64,000 bases of DNA from Natronoglomus mannanivorans (GTDB taxonomy: Archaea; Halobacteriota; Halobacteria; Halobacteriales; Natrialbaceae): assembly GCA_025517485.1 (NCBI GenBank), contig JAOPKB010000009.1, forward strand, positions 124,001-188,000, in the 5' to 3' direction. The translations under genes and the position numbers were made by a program. The notes below the pieces were generated by a model. The model was not told the DNA's origin. It did not search any database and saw only the letters and a program-made list of their open reading frames with translations. The first letter of the stretch is position 1. Every line of letters begins with the position of its first letter. Of the stretch, positions 7,998 to 16,395 are shown one piece after another.

Positions 7998-8663
7998 TCA
8001 GAAAAGCGGCTGCCACTGGAACACCAGGTAGAGGAGATAGCAGGCCAAGATTCCTGCGGGTACTCCGGCTACCTTCTTCGCCTCGTCCGGTGAGAGGTCC
8101 TTCGACTCCTGAACGGCGATGGAGAGATAGTTCCAACTCCAGACCACGAAGACGATTCCGAGGAGAATCGTCGCGACGTAGATCAGATCCTCGAGTCCTG
8201 TTTCCAGCAGTGACGCGATCTGTTCTTCGATATCGAAGCCGAGATTAGACAGCTCCTGCCTGTTCGACGGGAACTCCATCGTGTAGAACAGAAAGATCTG
8301 GACGATCGATCTAAGCAAGAGCCAAAGCGCGATCGGAATCATCGCCCACGCCGACGTCCGAAACAGTCGAACGATAGGCCCTCGGCCGCCGTACAGATTA
8401 GCGAGGAGGTGTGCCGTCACGGTGTACAGAATCCAGACGAAGAACACGAACAGAATCGGCCCGACCACCTCACCCGTAAGTTCGAACTCCGTGTACGCGG
8501 GCATATTGTCAGTGATCGACCAGACCTGCCACGAGAAGAACAGCATGCCGATCGATCCGACGAGTCCGAACACGAACACCATCACGACCTCCAGTCTGAA
8601 TCCACGGCTATCGAATCGGTTCCGGATCTGAGTTTCTGGGAGTGACAACAACCGTTCCATCAT
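7998..8663 (-). CDS. Yip1-like five-TM membrane protein
   Basis: The predicted 221-residue protein has five hydrophobic segments (about 25-46, 67-88, 106-128, 167-187 and 199-218). Polar loops and the overall pattern resemble archaeal/bacterial YIP1-domain proteins, whose biochemical role is unknown. The start at 8663 (MMERLLSLPE) is supported by a TATA-like TTTATTGC at 8686-8694; the open frame continues 177 nt upstream but that part has no conserved look. It lies 153 nt from the start of the binding-protein gene on the same strand and is divergent from the DUF4129 gene. Confidence 0.6.
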   Translation of the reverse strand: MMERLLSLPETQIRNRFDSRGFRLEVVMVFVFGLVGSIGMLFFSWQVWSITDNMPAYTEFELTGEVVGPILFVFFVWILYTVTAHLLANLYGGRGPIVRLFRTSAWAMIPIALWLLLRSIVQIFLFYTMEFPSNRQELSNLGFDIEEQIASLLETGLEDLIYVATILLGIVFVVWSWNYLSIAVQESKDLSPDEAKKVAGVPAGILACYLLYLVFQWQPLF

Positions 8664-9139
8664 AAGAATGGAACTTAGTAGATCGCAATAAATGTTTGGG
8701 ACGGGATCGATCCCCGAATCGAACCACCAGACCGGTTCGAGTCCGCCTGCAGGCGGTGGTTTCGAGCGATCGTGACGAGCAGTATCGTAGTGACTGAAAC
8801 GGGTCATACACCCACCGCACACTCCGCGGGCCTCGCTCACGGCTCCCGTCGATCACCGTTCGCCACGTGGTGGTTCTCGCTCGTGTCACTCGTTCCGAAC
8901 CGCGTTTCAGTCGTGCGATCGGGTCTGCAGTGACGGTCAGTGGTGGCGATAGCCGTTCTCGGCGACGACGGTCGGCACCGGACGAAATGCTCGAAAGGAG
9001 TACTTTCAACGCGTCGACGAAGTACGTTCATCGGGAACGTTTAATACACTCCTTATTCACGAATGTAGATGATGGCTTCGAACCGCAGGAGTACTGCGAT
9101 CGTGAATAGTGTGCTTTCCAACTGGGTCGACTAGAAACG
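8664..9139. other. Divergent intergenic region
   Basis: These 476 bp separate the minus-strand Yip1-like gene from the plus-strand DUF4129 gene. A TATA-like element at 8686-8694 serves the former. TTTAATACAC near 9040 is a possible upstream promoter for the latter, about 100 nt before the ATG. CGAACC...GGTTCG is a small inverted repeat near 8720-8740. I see no convincing gene. Confidence 0.45.
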
Positions 9140-10141
9140 ATGAGTATAGATCGTTCTACCGTACTCCCGATCGTAATCGCAATCGTATGCATTGCCGGAC
9201 TCGGGATGGTTGCAGCGACGTTGACCACTGCAGAACCGATCGGTGCCGATGACAGCCCCGTTCTCGATCCACGGGGGGTCGACGACGTGCTCCAAACCGG
9301 CGAAGGAGAACAGACGTCAGAGTCGGAGATAGAGGGCGACGGCTCGAGAGGAACGACCGGTGGAGCCTCGGGGTCGCTCACGACCTGCGTGGAGTCACTG
9401 GATTCGTCGCTCGGTGCGCTCGGCTTCATTCTCGGAGTCGTCGTGCTCTCTGCACTGGTTTTCTATCGATTCAACTTCGCGATCGCGCTACTGTTCGGCT
9501 GGACGCTCCTTCCGCCAGTTATGTTCGTCTATTTCCTGATCACTGACTGCACTGTGAGCGGATCCACGTTTGGCGGTGGCGGCTCCGGACTCGCTAGCAG
9601 TCAGGCGGGTGAGGGACTCATCCCCGCAGGCGAACTGCCACCGTCGATCGTTGTCGGATCGTTCGTGATCCTCCTCGTGGGCGCGGCCGTGGTCATGTAT
9701 CGATCTGCGGACGAGGAAGACACCGTGGCCCCGCAGGAAGAGAGCGACCCCGACACACCGGAGTTAGATCGATTCGCCGAGGCGGCCGGCGAAGCGGCGG
9801 ATCGAATCGAAGAGCGGAACGTCGACGTCGACAACTCGGTGTACCGGGCGTGGCTCGAGATGACCGGGTTACTCGATGTCGACGCTCCGGATACGTACAC
9901 GGCCGAAGAATTTGCCGAGGCAGCGGTCGATGTCGGTATGGATGCCGACAACGTCGAAGAACTCACCGAACTCTTCAACGAGGTCCGCTACGGCGCGAAG
10001 GACGTAGACCAGCGTGAGGACCGTGCGATCGAAATCCTCCGGACGATCGAGTCAGAGTACAGTAGCGACGAGACGTCCACAGACGATGAGAGTGGTGATT
10101 CCTCGGGACACGAAGATGACAACGGCGGTGATACAGTATGA
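9140..10141 (+). CDS. DUF4129 domain membrane protein
   Basis: This 333-residue protein has an N-terminal TM (about 8-30), a Ser/Gly/Glu-rich external segment, two close TMs (about 94-135) and a further TM near 174-192. A cytoplasmic C-terminal DUF4129 domain follows (about 230-315, including VYRAWLEMTGLL, TAEEFAEAA and LTELFNEVRYG). DUF4129 proteins occur with MoxR, DUF58 and transglutaminase-like proteins in envelope-associated systems. Its stop overlaps the start of the DUF58 gene (ATGA at 10138-10141), so the two are translationally coupled. Confidence 0.75.
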   Translation: MSIDRSTVLPIVIAIVCIAGLGMVAATLTTAEPIGADDSPVLDPRGVDDVLQTGEGEQTSESEIEGDGSRGTTGGASGSLTTCVESLDSSLGALGFILGVVVLSALVFYRFNFAIALLFGWTLLPPVMFVYFLITDCTVSGSTFGGGGSGLASSQAGEGLIPAGELPPSIVVGSFVILLVGAAVVMYRSADEEDTVAPQEESDPDTPELDRFAEAAGEAADRIEERNVDVDNSVYRAWLEMTGLLDVDAPDTYTAEEFAEAAVDVGMDADNVEELTELFNEVRYGAKDVDQREDRAIEILRTIESEYSSDETSTDDESGDSSGHEDDNGGDTV

Positions 10142-12198
10142 GTACACGATCGACATCGAGCTTTGATAGACTAACGCGAACGACTGTGCTGTTCCTCGGA
10201 GCGATCGCCTTCGGGATCGGGACAGTGACACTCGTCGTCGTCGAACCGCTCGTCCATCAACTTCCCTCGTCGTTCGCGATCGTCGCGTTCGCCGGGTTTC
10301 TGGCGATCCTCTCCGGGCTGTGGATCGTCCGAAGCAGGTACAAAAGCGGTGTCCAACAGACGACCATCCCGAACGTCGAAGCGATCCTCTCGACGCCGGC
10401 ACCGGGACACGAGACTGATCGTGCACTCCGGCGGCTCACCCACTTGCGAGAGGGGACACTCCAGTATCGAGAACAGATTCAGGAACGGCTCACGTCGGCA
10501 GCGGTCGCCGTAATTATGCGCCGTGAGGACTGCTCTGAAGCCCAGGCGATCCACCAACTCGAAGAGGGGACGTGGACGGACAACGAGACCGCAGCGGCCT
10601 TCTTTAGCGGTGGAAACCCACCGAAAGAGCCACTCACCGCTCGTCTCGTCAACAGGTTCTTCGGCGACAACGAAGACCCCTACGAGGGTTGGGTCCGGAT
10701 CACTGTCGACGAGATTACGAAGCTCGCAGAGATCGAACCGGCGACCGAAACGGACGAAACGGACGATGCCAGCGATACCGATACCGACGACACCGGCGGG
10801 TTCTTCGAGAGATTCACCTCGAAGATAGACGGTGAAGAAGACGATATCACTCTCTTACCAGCCAGTTACAAGAGCCCGTTAGAAGACGACGACGCCGAAC
10901 GCAAGGGCAACGTCGCCTCTCGACGAGTCCTCGAGACGAACCACTGGCACGGGATCAGTGCGATCGCGCTCGTCGGCGCGGGCTGGGGAATGCTCACGTT
11001 CGACCCCAACGTGCTTCTCGTGAGTGTCGTCGGCGTTGCACTAGCTGCATACGCACGGTCGGGCAGTGCTCCCTCGGTTACTGCCCTCGACGTAGAGCGG
11101 CAACTGAGCAACGAGTCGCCCCAGCCCGGGGAGACGGTCGAGGTCACTGTCACCGTCGAGAATACGAGCGACTCGTTCGTCCCCGACCTCCGCCTTCTGG
11201 ACCGGGTACCTGGACCCATGGAAGTCGTCGACGGCTCTCCGCGGATGGCTACCGCACTCAACGCGGGCCAGACGGCGACCTTCTCGTATACGGTCGTCGC
11301 CGAACGAGGGACACACGAGTGGCCCCTCGTCGTCGTCGCTCGAGATTTCTCCGGTTCGGTCGAGCGAGAGGCCGCGATCGACGTGGAGTCGGAAATGGAC
11401 TGTGTTCCATCGTTGCAGACGATCGCCGACGCCCCGCTCCGTGCGCAGACGTCGCTGTTCTCCGGCCAGATGGAGACCTCGGCCAGCGGATCCGGACTCG
11501 AGTTCTTCGCCATGCGCGAGTATCAGGAGGGCGATCCGATGAAGCGAATCGACTGGAAGCGGTACGCGCGGACGAACGAACTCTCGACGATCGACTTCCG
11601 CCAGGAGCGTGCGGCGAAAGTCGTGCTCCTGTTCGACGCCCGCGACTCGGCGTACGTGTCACCGGCTCCCGGCAGACGACACGCGGTCGATCTGGCCGTC
11701 GACGCGGGGACAGAGATATTCACGGCGCTGTTCGACCGGGGCGATCTCACCGGAATCGCCGCCTTCGATACCGTTCCGTGCTGGTTGGCGACCAGTGCGG
11801 GAGACGATCACAGCGAGCGTGCACGCCAGTTGTTCGCACGCCATCCGGCACTCGCCTCGCTTCCCCCGGAGTTGAAGGACGTCGAGGGGAGTTACGTCGA
11901 CCCGTTGCGACACGTGCTCCGACAGTTGCCCGTCGAGGCGCAGGTGATGCTCTTCTCGCCGCTGTGTGACGATTACACGGTAGAGGTCGCACGCCGCCTC
12001 GACCTGATGGGACATCTGGTGACGATCATCAGTCCGGATCCGACGAACGATCGAACGCCGGGACAGCGTCTCGCCAGGGTCGAGCGAAGTATGCGTATCG
12101 CGAGTCTTCGCGAACGTGAGATTCAGGTCGTCGACTGGAACGTCGACGAGATGCTCGGGCTCGAACTCGAGCGTGCAAAACAGCGGTGGGCAGTATGA
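10138..12198 (+). CDS. DUF58 protein with an N-terminal DUF7269-like region
   Basis: The 686-residue protein starts with two TMs (about 15-62). A soluble segment of about 180 residues follows, with EGTWTDNETAAAF near 143-155, as in the separate haloarchaeal DUF7269-type protein. Next come TMs near 270-305 and a beta-rich segment (about 325-420). The DUF58 core includes GSGLEFFAMREYQEGDPMKRIDWK (written in two halves around residues 450-473) and a von Willebrand-like region with LLFDARDS. DUF58 proteins partner with MoxR ATPases. Normally the DUF7269-like and DUF58 parts are two genes, so this looks like a fusion. It overlaps both neighbours by 4 nt. Confidence 0.8.
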   Translation: MSTRSTSSFDRLTRTTVLFLGAIAFGIGTVTLVVVEPLVHQLPSSFAIVAFAGFLAILSGLWIVRSRYKSGVQQTTIPNVEAILSTPAPGHETDRALRRLTHLREGTLQYREQIQERLTSAAVAVIMRREDCSEAQAIHQLEEGTWTDNETAAAFFSGGNPPKEPLTARLVNRFFGDNEDPYEGWVRITVDEITKLAEIEPATETDETDDASDTDTDDTGGFFERFTSKIDGEEDDITLLPASYKSPLEDDDAERKGNVASRRVLETNHWHGISAIALVGAGWGMLTFDPNVLLVSVVGVALAAYARSGSAPSVTALDVERQLSNESPQPGETVEVTVTVENTSDSFVPDLRLLDRVPGPMEVVDGSPRMATALNAGQTATFSYTVVAERGTHEWPLVVVARDFSGSVEREAAIDVESEMDCVPSLQTIADAPLRAQTSLFSGQMETSASGSGLEFFAMREYQEGDPMKRIDWKRYARTNELSTIDFRQERAAKVVLLFDARDSAYVSPAPGRRHAVDLAVDAGTEIFTALFDRGDLTGIAAFDTVPCWLATSAGDDHSERARQLFARHPALASLPPELKDVEGSYVDPLRHVLRQLPVEAQVMLFSPLCDDYTVEVARRLDLMGHLVTIISPDPTNDRTPGQRLARVERSMRIASLREREIQVVDWNVDEMLGLELERAKQRWAV

Positions 12199-12725
12199 GT
12201 ATGATCGACGACACGACACCGACACGAGTGACAGTGGATCGTTCGCCAGCCAAAGTGAGTGCGACCGGTGCGACGATTGCCGGAGCCGTCGCAGCGCTGA
12301 CCACTGCACCGTTTGCGTTGCTCGCGTTACCGCTCGGACTCGGTGGAGTCGCGATGATCGCCGGCGGCCTCTGGGCGACTACCAGCCGACGGTTGGTATC
12401 GCTCGGAACCGCGAGTCTGTTCCTCGGCGTGCTCGTTGCCGGCGGATTCGGTACGCCCGTCGAGTTCCTCCTCATCGCGACGATCGGCGTCGGAATGGCC
12501 TGGGACCTCGGACACAACGCCATCGGTCTGGGCGAGCAGATGGGACGACACTCGAAAACGAGGCGAAGCGAGGTGATTCACGCCGGGGCGACGTTGATCG
12601 TCGTTCTGGCCGCGAGCGTTATCGGATACAGTGCGTACCTCGTCGGCGGTGGTGGTCATCCGGTCGCGGCGCTTGCCGGAATGTCACTCGGACTGGTGTT
12701 CATGATCTGGGCGATCAGAATCTAG
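12195..12725 (+). CDS. Multi-TM protein of the MoxR/DUF58 cluster (DUF7519-like)
   Basis: This 176-residue protein is mostly hydrophobic, with about five predicted helices (near 22-43, 45-63, 68-85, 88-105 and 130-170). The ATG at 12195 forms an ATGA overlap with the DUF58 stop. A GTG at 12186 is an alternative start but unlikely. Its place at the end of a DUF4129-DUF58 operon matches the haloarchaeal DUF7519 protein, an identification made from context and composition only. Confidence 0.6.
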   Translation: MSMIDDTTPTRVTVDRSPAKVSATGATIAGAVAALTTAPFALLALPLGLGGVAMIAGGLWATTSRRLVSLGTASLFLGVLVAGGFGTPVEFLLIATIGVGMAWDLGHNAIGLGEQMGRHSKTRRSEVIHAGATLIVVLAASVIGYSAYLVGGGGHPVAALAGMSLGLVFMIWAIRI

Positions 12726-12852
12726 GCGTTCCTGCCGGGGTCACGACAGTTCTCTCGTCGACTCCGAACGACCGGCTTCACTCGACTACTGACTACGCGA
12801 CAATCGATACTCGGTACCCTCAGGCGTGTTCAAAAACGGGGGAGGGTCGTGT

Positions 12853-13122
12853 TCAGGCTCGCTGGCCGGCTCGCTGCATCCGCTGGCGCTGGTTGTAGAT
12901 CATGTATCCACCAGCCGCCGCCAACAGGAGTCCGATAACGCCGAACGGGAGGAGATCCGTGTTGAGGACGACCGATCCCATGAGGACCACGCCCGCCACG
13001 ACGGCAGCAGCGAACGGAGTCATTCCTCTGACCGTCGCGCCACAGTGGGGACAGGAATCTTCGTCGACAGTGATCGTTTCCTTACAGCGTCGGCAGATAA
13101 TTCGTTGGCTTCCAGCACTCAT
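12853..13122 (-). CDS. Small zinc-ribbon membrane protein
   Basis: The 89-residue protein has an N-terminal zinc ribbon (CRRC at 10-13, CPHC at 24-27) followed by two TMs (about 35-53 and 58-78) and a basic tail. Such proteins are common in haloarchaea and their function is unknown. It converges on the DUF58 operon. Confidence 0.7.
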   Translation of the reverse strand: MSAGSQRIICRRCKETITVDEDSCPHCGATVRGMTPFAAAVVAGVVLMGSVVLNTDLLPFGVIGLLLAAAGGYMIYNQRQRMQRAGQRA

Positions 13123-13304
13123 CAGTACACGATAATCGTATACGTACTACTTAATCCTTGTTCACGGAAGAGATAGTCTCTCGGTAGAACACGAAACGGT
13201 GAAACGGTGGCGGGGACGGGATTTCAAGACCCCGGCGAAGACCGAAAAACCGGGGCGAGGATCGGGGAAAAAGGTTTTCGCACTCGAGCAGCGTACACCG
13301 TAGC

Positions 13305-15353
13305 ATGAAACAGGGATGGGCGCGTTCCGACGGGAGACGGTCCGGCGCCCGACCGAGGATGGATCGGCGCCGGTTTCTAACCGGGCTCGGAACCGTCGGG
13401 GCCGGTACCATCGCTGGGTGTCTCGGCGATTCGACGAACGACCTCCGACGACGGCCCGACGATATCGACGAGAACACGTGGTACACGTCGTTGTACGGCT
13501 CCACCGACGACGTCGATCCGGGAGATCCGAGCGGTCGACTCGAGTCGTTCGCCTACGACGTCGGGTTCGTGGCCCACCCGGACGAGGAGACGCCAACGTA
13601 CGTTCTGGCCGAGGAGGTTACCCACTCCGAAAGCGAGATTTCGATCACGCTTCGACCGGACCTGCAGTGGAGTACCGGTGACCCACTCACGGCTGACGAG
13701 GTCGGTCGCTGGGCGTACATGCTCCGGATGGGGAGTTCCCGGTTCGCGCCCGTTCCGGCGATTCGAGACGGCGATCGCTTTCCAACGCATCCGTGGGAAA
13801 CGGTCACCGATATCACCTGGGACGATCGCACGGTCACACTCGAGGGGCGATTCGACCGCGGACCGACGCCACTGTACGCTCTCAACGCCCAGATCGCTCG
13901 CCGCCCGTCGACGTACTATCAGTGGCTCTGGGACGCCTTTCGGGACGCGTACGACGACGTCCCCTGGGAAGACGAGCGGACGTGGGACAGCGTCACAACG
14001 TTGGTCGACTCGAACATCCGTGGAATTCCCGAAGACAATCGCCCCAAAGCGGGGGTTTTGCTCGAGGACGAGTACGAGACCGAAGGCGAGAACGAGGACG
14101 AAAAGACGGGCTGGGAAGCGGCCTTCAGCGGACTCTGGTACCCCCGAAAGATCGAGGAGGGACAGGTGTACTTCACAGTCAACGATGCCCACCCGTTTGC
14201 GGATCGAGTCGACTTCGAGGAAATCGTCTGGAAGTATCAACTCGAAGCGGACATTACGCTGTTCGATCTTCGGAACGGCGTCGTCGACGGAGCGATGCTA
14301 GACGAGGTCAGTGACCACGTCCTCGAGACGGTTCCGACGGAGTACGACGCCTTCGAGGGACCCCAACGGTCGATCACCACGGTACTACCCAACCACACGG
14401 CAGGCCACCTCGGCAACCGGGACGTCAGGGCGGCGTTGGCGTACGCGATCGACCGGGAACAGCTCCGCTCGGACCTCGACCGCGTGAGTTCGAATCCGAT
14501 TTCGACTCCGGGTGCGGATATCCAGCCCCAGCACGTGCTCTCGTCTGAGTTTCGCGGAAACCTCCGCACGTACGAGTACGCCCCGTCCCGTGCAGAGGAA
14601 CTTCTCGAGCGGGCGGGATTCACGCTCGAGGACGGTCGGTGGTACGACCCCGACGGCGAGCCGTTCGAGTTCCAGTTTTTAGCCGAAGGGTCGGACCCGA
14701 CGTTCCCACTGCTGATAACGGGACAGTTAGCGGACTTCGGCCTCGAGACCGGATACGAAGTCACCGAGGGGACGTCCTATCAGACCCAGCGTAACGAACG
14801 GTACTTCGTGGGAACGAAGGGGGTTCGGTCGACACCGAGTGCGACGGGTACCGACCGGGTCCGGACGGGCGAATACGTCCGATCGATAGTCAGTGGGTCC
14901 GGGTTTCAGGATTCTGGATATCTCGAGTCGGAGGTGCGGAGCGCCGTCGAAACCACGGACGAACTGGAGCTCGTGGCCGACGATGGGATCGACCGGCTCG
15001 TGTTCGATTCGGTCGAGGCGTTGCGGTCGATTACGGTCGAGGCACCGCCGTTCGGTGAACCGAACGAGGCCACCATCGAGTGGCCGTATCTCTACCACGC
15101 GGTCCGAGCGTCCCATGCGGTCGACCCGGACGAACAGGAGGAACACCAGCGGATATGTACGTGGATCTACAACTATCAGGTGCCGGAGTTGGAACTCCTC
15201 GTCGGCTCTCCCTGGATATTTCATAGGAGTGACCGGTGGTCGATCCCGGGTTCGGATGACCGCGTCTGGGACCACGTGCGGTCTCAGACCCATCCCAGTG
15301 GCCTGTGGGCTGCGCTCTCCTGGGGACAGATCACCAGCGACGGGTCTTCGTAG
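13305..15353 (+). CDS. ABC transporter substrate-binding lipoprotein (family 5)
   Basis: This 682-residue family 5 binding protein carries a Tat motif RRRF at 21-24 and lipobox IAGC with Cys39. Within it, TAGHLGNRDVRAALAYAIDREQL (two conserved blocks near 365-388) and PSRAEELLERAGF near 427-440 are typical. The ATG at 13359 (MDRRRFL) is an alternative start. It is transcribed alone on the plus strand, opposite to the Dpp operon at 16.1-20.7 kb, so it is an orphan binding protein. Ligand is unknown; the context suggests oligosaccharides. Confidence 0.85.
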   Translation: MKQGWARSDGRRSGARPRMDRRRFLTGLGTVGAGTIAGCLGDSTNDLRRRPDDIDENTWYTSLYGSTDDVDPGDPSGRLESFAYDVGFVAHPDEETPTYVLAEEVTHSESEISITLRPDLQWSTGDPLTADEVGRWAYMLRMGSSRFAPVPAIRDGDRFPTHPWETVTDITWDDRTVTLEGRFDRGPTPLYALNAQIARRPSTYYQWLWDAFRDAYDDVPWEDERTWDSVTTLVDSNIRGIPEDNRPKAGVLLEDEYETEGENEDEKTGWEAAFSGLWYPRKIEEGQVYFTVNDAHPFADRVDFEEIVWKYQLEADITLFDLRNGVVDGAMLDEVSDHVLETVPTEYDAFEGPQRSITTVLPNHTAGHLGNRDVRAALAYAIDREQLRSDLDRVSSNPISTPGADIQPQHVLSSEFRGNLRTYEYAPSRAEELLERAGFTLEDGRWYDPDGEPFEFQFLAEGSDPTFPLLITGQLADFGLETGYEVTEGTSYQTQRNERYFVGTKGVRSTPSATGTDRVRTGEYVRSIVSGSGFQDSGYLESEVRSAVETTDELELVADDGIDRLVFDSVEALRSITVEAPPFGEPNEATIEWPYLYHAVRASHAVDPDEQEEHQRICTWIYNYQVPELELLVGSPWIFHRSDRWSIPGSDDRVWDHVRSQTHPSGLWAALSWGQITSDGSS

Positions 15354-15421
15354 CTGCCACTACAGCTGATCTGACCTACCTATCGATCGTCTCCGGCGAC
15401 CGAATACATAGCTGACGAATC

Positions 15422-15952
15422 TCAGTCGTCGATCCCAGCAGTTCGACGGGTATACTCGATCGCAGTTCGAAGTTCGTCGACCGCCGGTTCGAGCGTAACC
15501 TTCGCGAAGAACGTCATCTCGTCGTCGTTGTGGTCGGCGTCGACGACCAGAAACCGTCGCGGCTCGTTGACGGTGTCGAGATAGACGTCGACTAGGTCCT
15601 CGTGTGGAATCGTCAAGACTTCGTCGCGCTTTCGTCCGCCGAGGACGAACAGTATCCGCTCGTCGGAGATCACGACCTGTAATTCTCGCGTCGGATAGTT
15701 CCGATCTACCTCGTCTTCGTTCGTGATCAGGAGACTCGAGCCGCGGACAACGTACTGCGGGCGTTCGTCGTCGTCGAGGTAGCTGACGATGGGCTGTTTC
15801 GACCGTTCGAACTCGTTGGTCAACACGTCGACCGTGACCGTCTCCCCTCGCGCCTGCGTGGCCAACCGCTCGACCGCTTCGTCGTCGAGTGACCGGACGC
15901 GCGGCTCTTCGACAGCGGGCGTGCCGAGCATCCAGGTCAACAGGTTGCGCAT
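15422..15952 (-). CDS. Haloarchaeal protein with a bacterial-PH-like domain
   Basis: The 176-residue protein starts MRNLLTWMLG at 15952; an upstream ATG at 15988 is also in frame. The C-terminal half alternates short beta strands (VISDERILFVLGG, LTIPHEDLVDVYLD, FLVVDAD) and ends in a helix (VDELRTAIEYTR), the pattern of PH-like/GRAM-like folds. This is a fold-level guess. Function and partners are unknown. Confidence 0.45.
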   Translation of the reverse strand: MRNLLTWMLGTPAVEEPRVRSLDDEAVERLATQARGETVTVDVLTNEFERSKQPIVSYLDDDERPQYVVRGSSLLITNEDEVDRNYPTRELQVVISDERILFVLGGRKRDEVLTIPHEDLVDVYLDTVNEPRRFLVVDADHNDDEMTFFAKVTLEPAVDELRTAIEYTRRTAGIDD

Positions 15953-16107
15953 GGAAACACGAGGGTAGAGGACGCCACGAGTATTCAATCCTCTGGTGAC
16001 TTCGTTCGTCGGTTCGGAGACGGTCGGATTCGAGTGTTCGTTCCGGGTGTTTTCCTCTCTCCGTTCGCAATCGAGAACAGTTCGACGATGAGAGACGAAA
16101 AACAGTC

Positions 16108-16377
16108 CTAGGCCACGGGGTCGAACCGATCCCAGGCCCTGGCGATGTACTTCATGAGGAACAGGACCGCGTAACCAACGGTCCCGATCATCACGAAGAA
16201 CACCGCGTAGATCCCCACGAATCCAGCGATCATATCGCGTGGCCAGCCGAACGCCGGGATCGTTCCGTACTGGAACACAGCGCCTGCGATCGCGAACAGG
16301 ATCGCGACGACGAACATCGAGGCAACTGCTGGGTGGTCGAACGTCGATGCGAAGATCGATCGGATGTATTGGAACAT
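16108..16377 (-). CDS. Small two-TM protein at the end of the Dpp operon
   Basis: The 89-residue protein has two strongly hydrophobic helices (about 19-39 and 48-75) and a short basic tail. It starts 18 nt after the stop of the fused ATPase gene on the same strand, so it is probably cotranscribed. I do not recognise the family; an accessory subunit of this transporter is a reasonable but unproven idea. Confidence 0.6.
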   Translation of the reverse strand: MFQYIRSIFASTFDHPAVASMFVVAILFAIAGAVFQYGTIPAFGWPRDMIAGFVGIYAVFFVMIGTVGYAVLFLMKYIARAWDRFDPVA

Positions 16378-16395
16378 GGATATGGGTATAGGTTG

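Noticed and set aside
8700..8760. tRNA-like T-loop (GGTTCGAGTCC)
   Set aside because: Only three base pairs of a T-stem can form, and there is no anticodon arm or acceptor stem around it.
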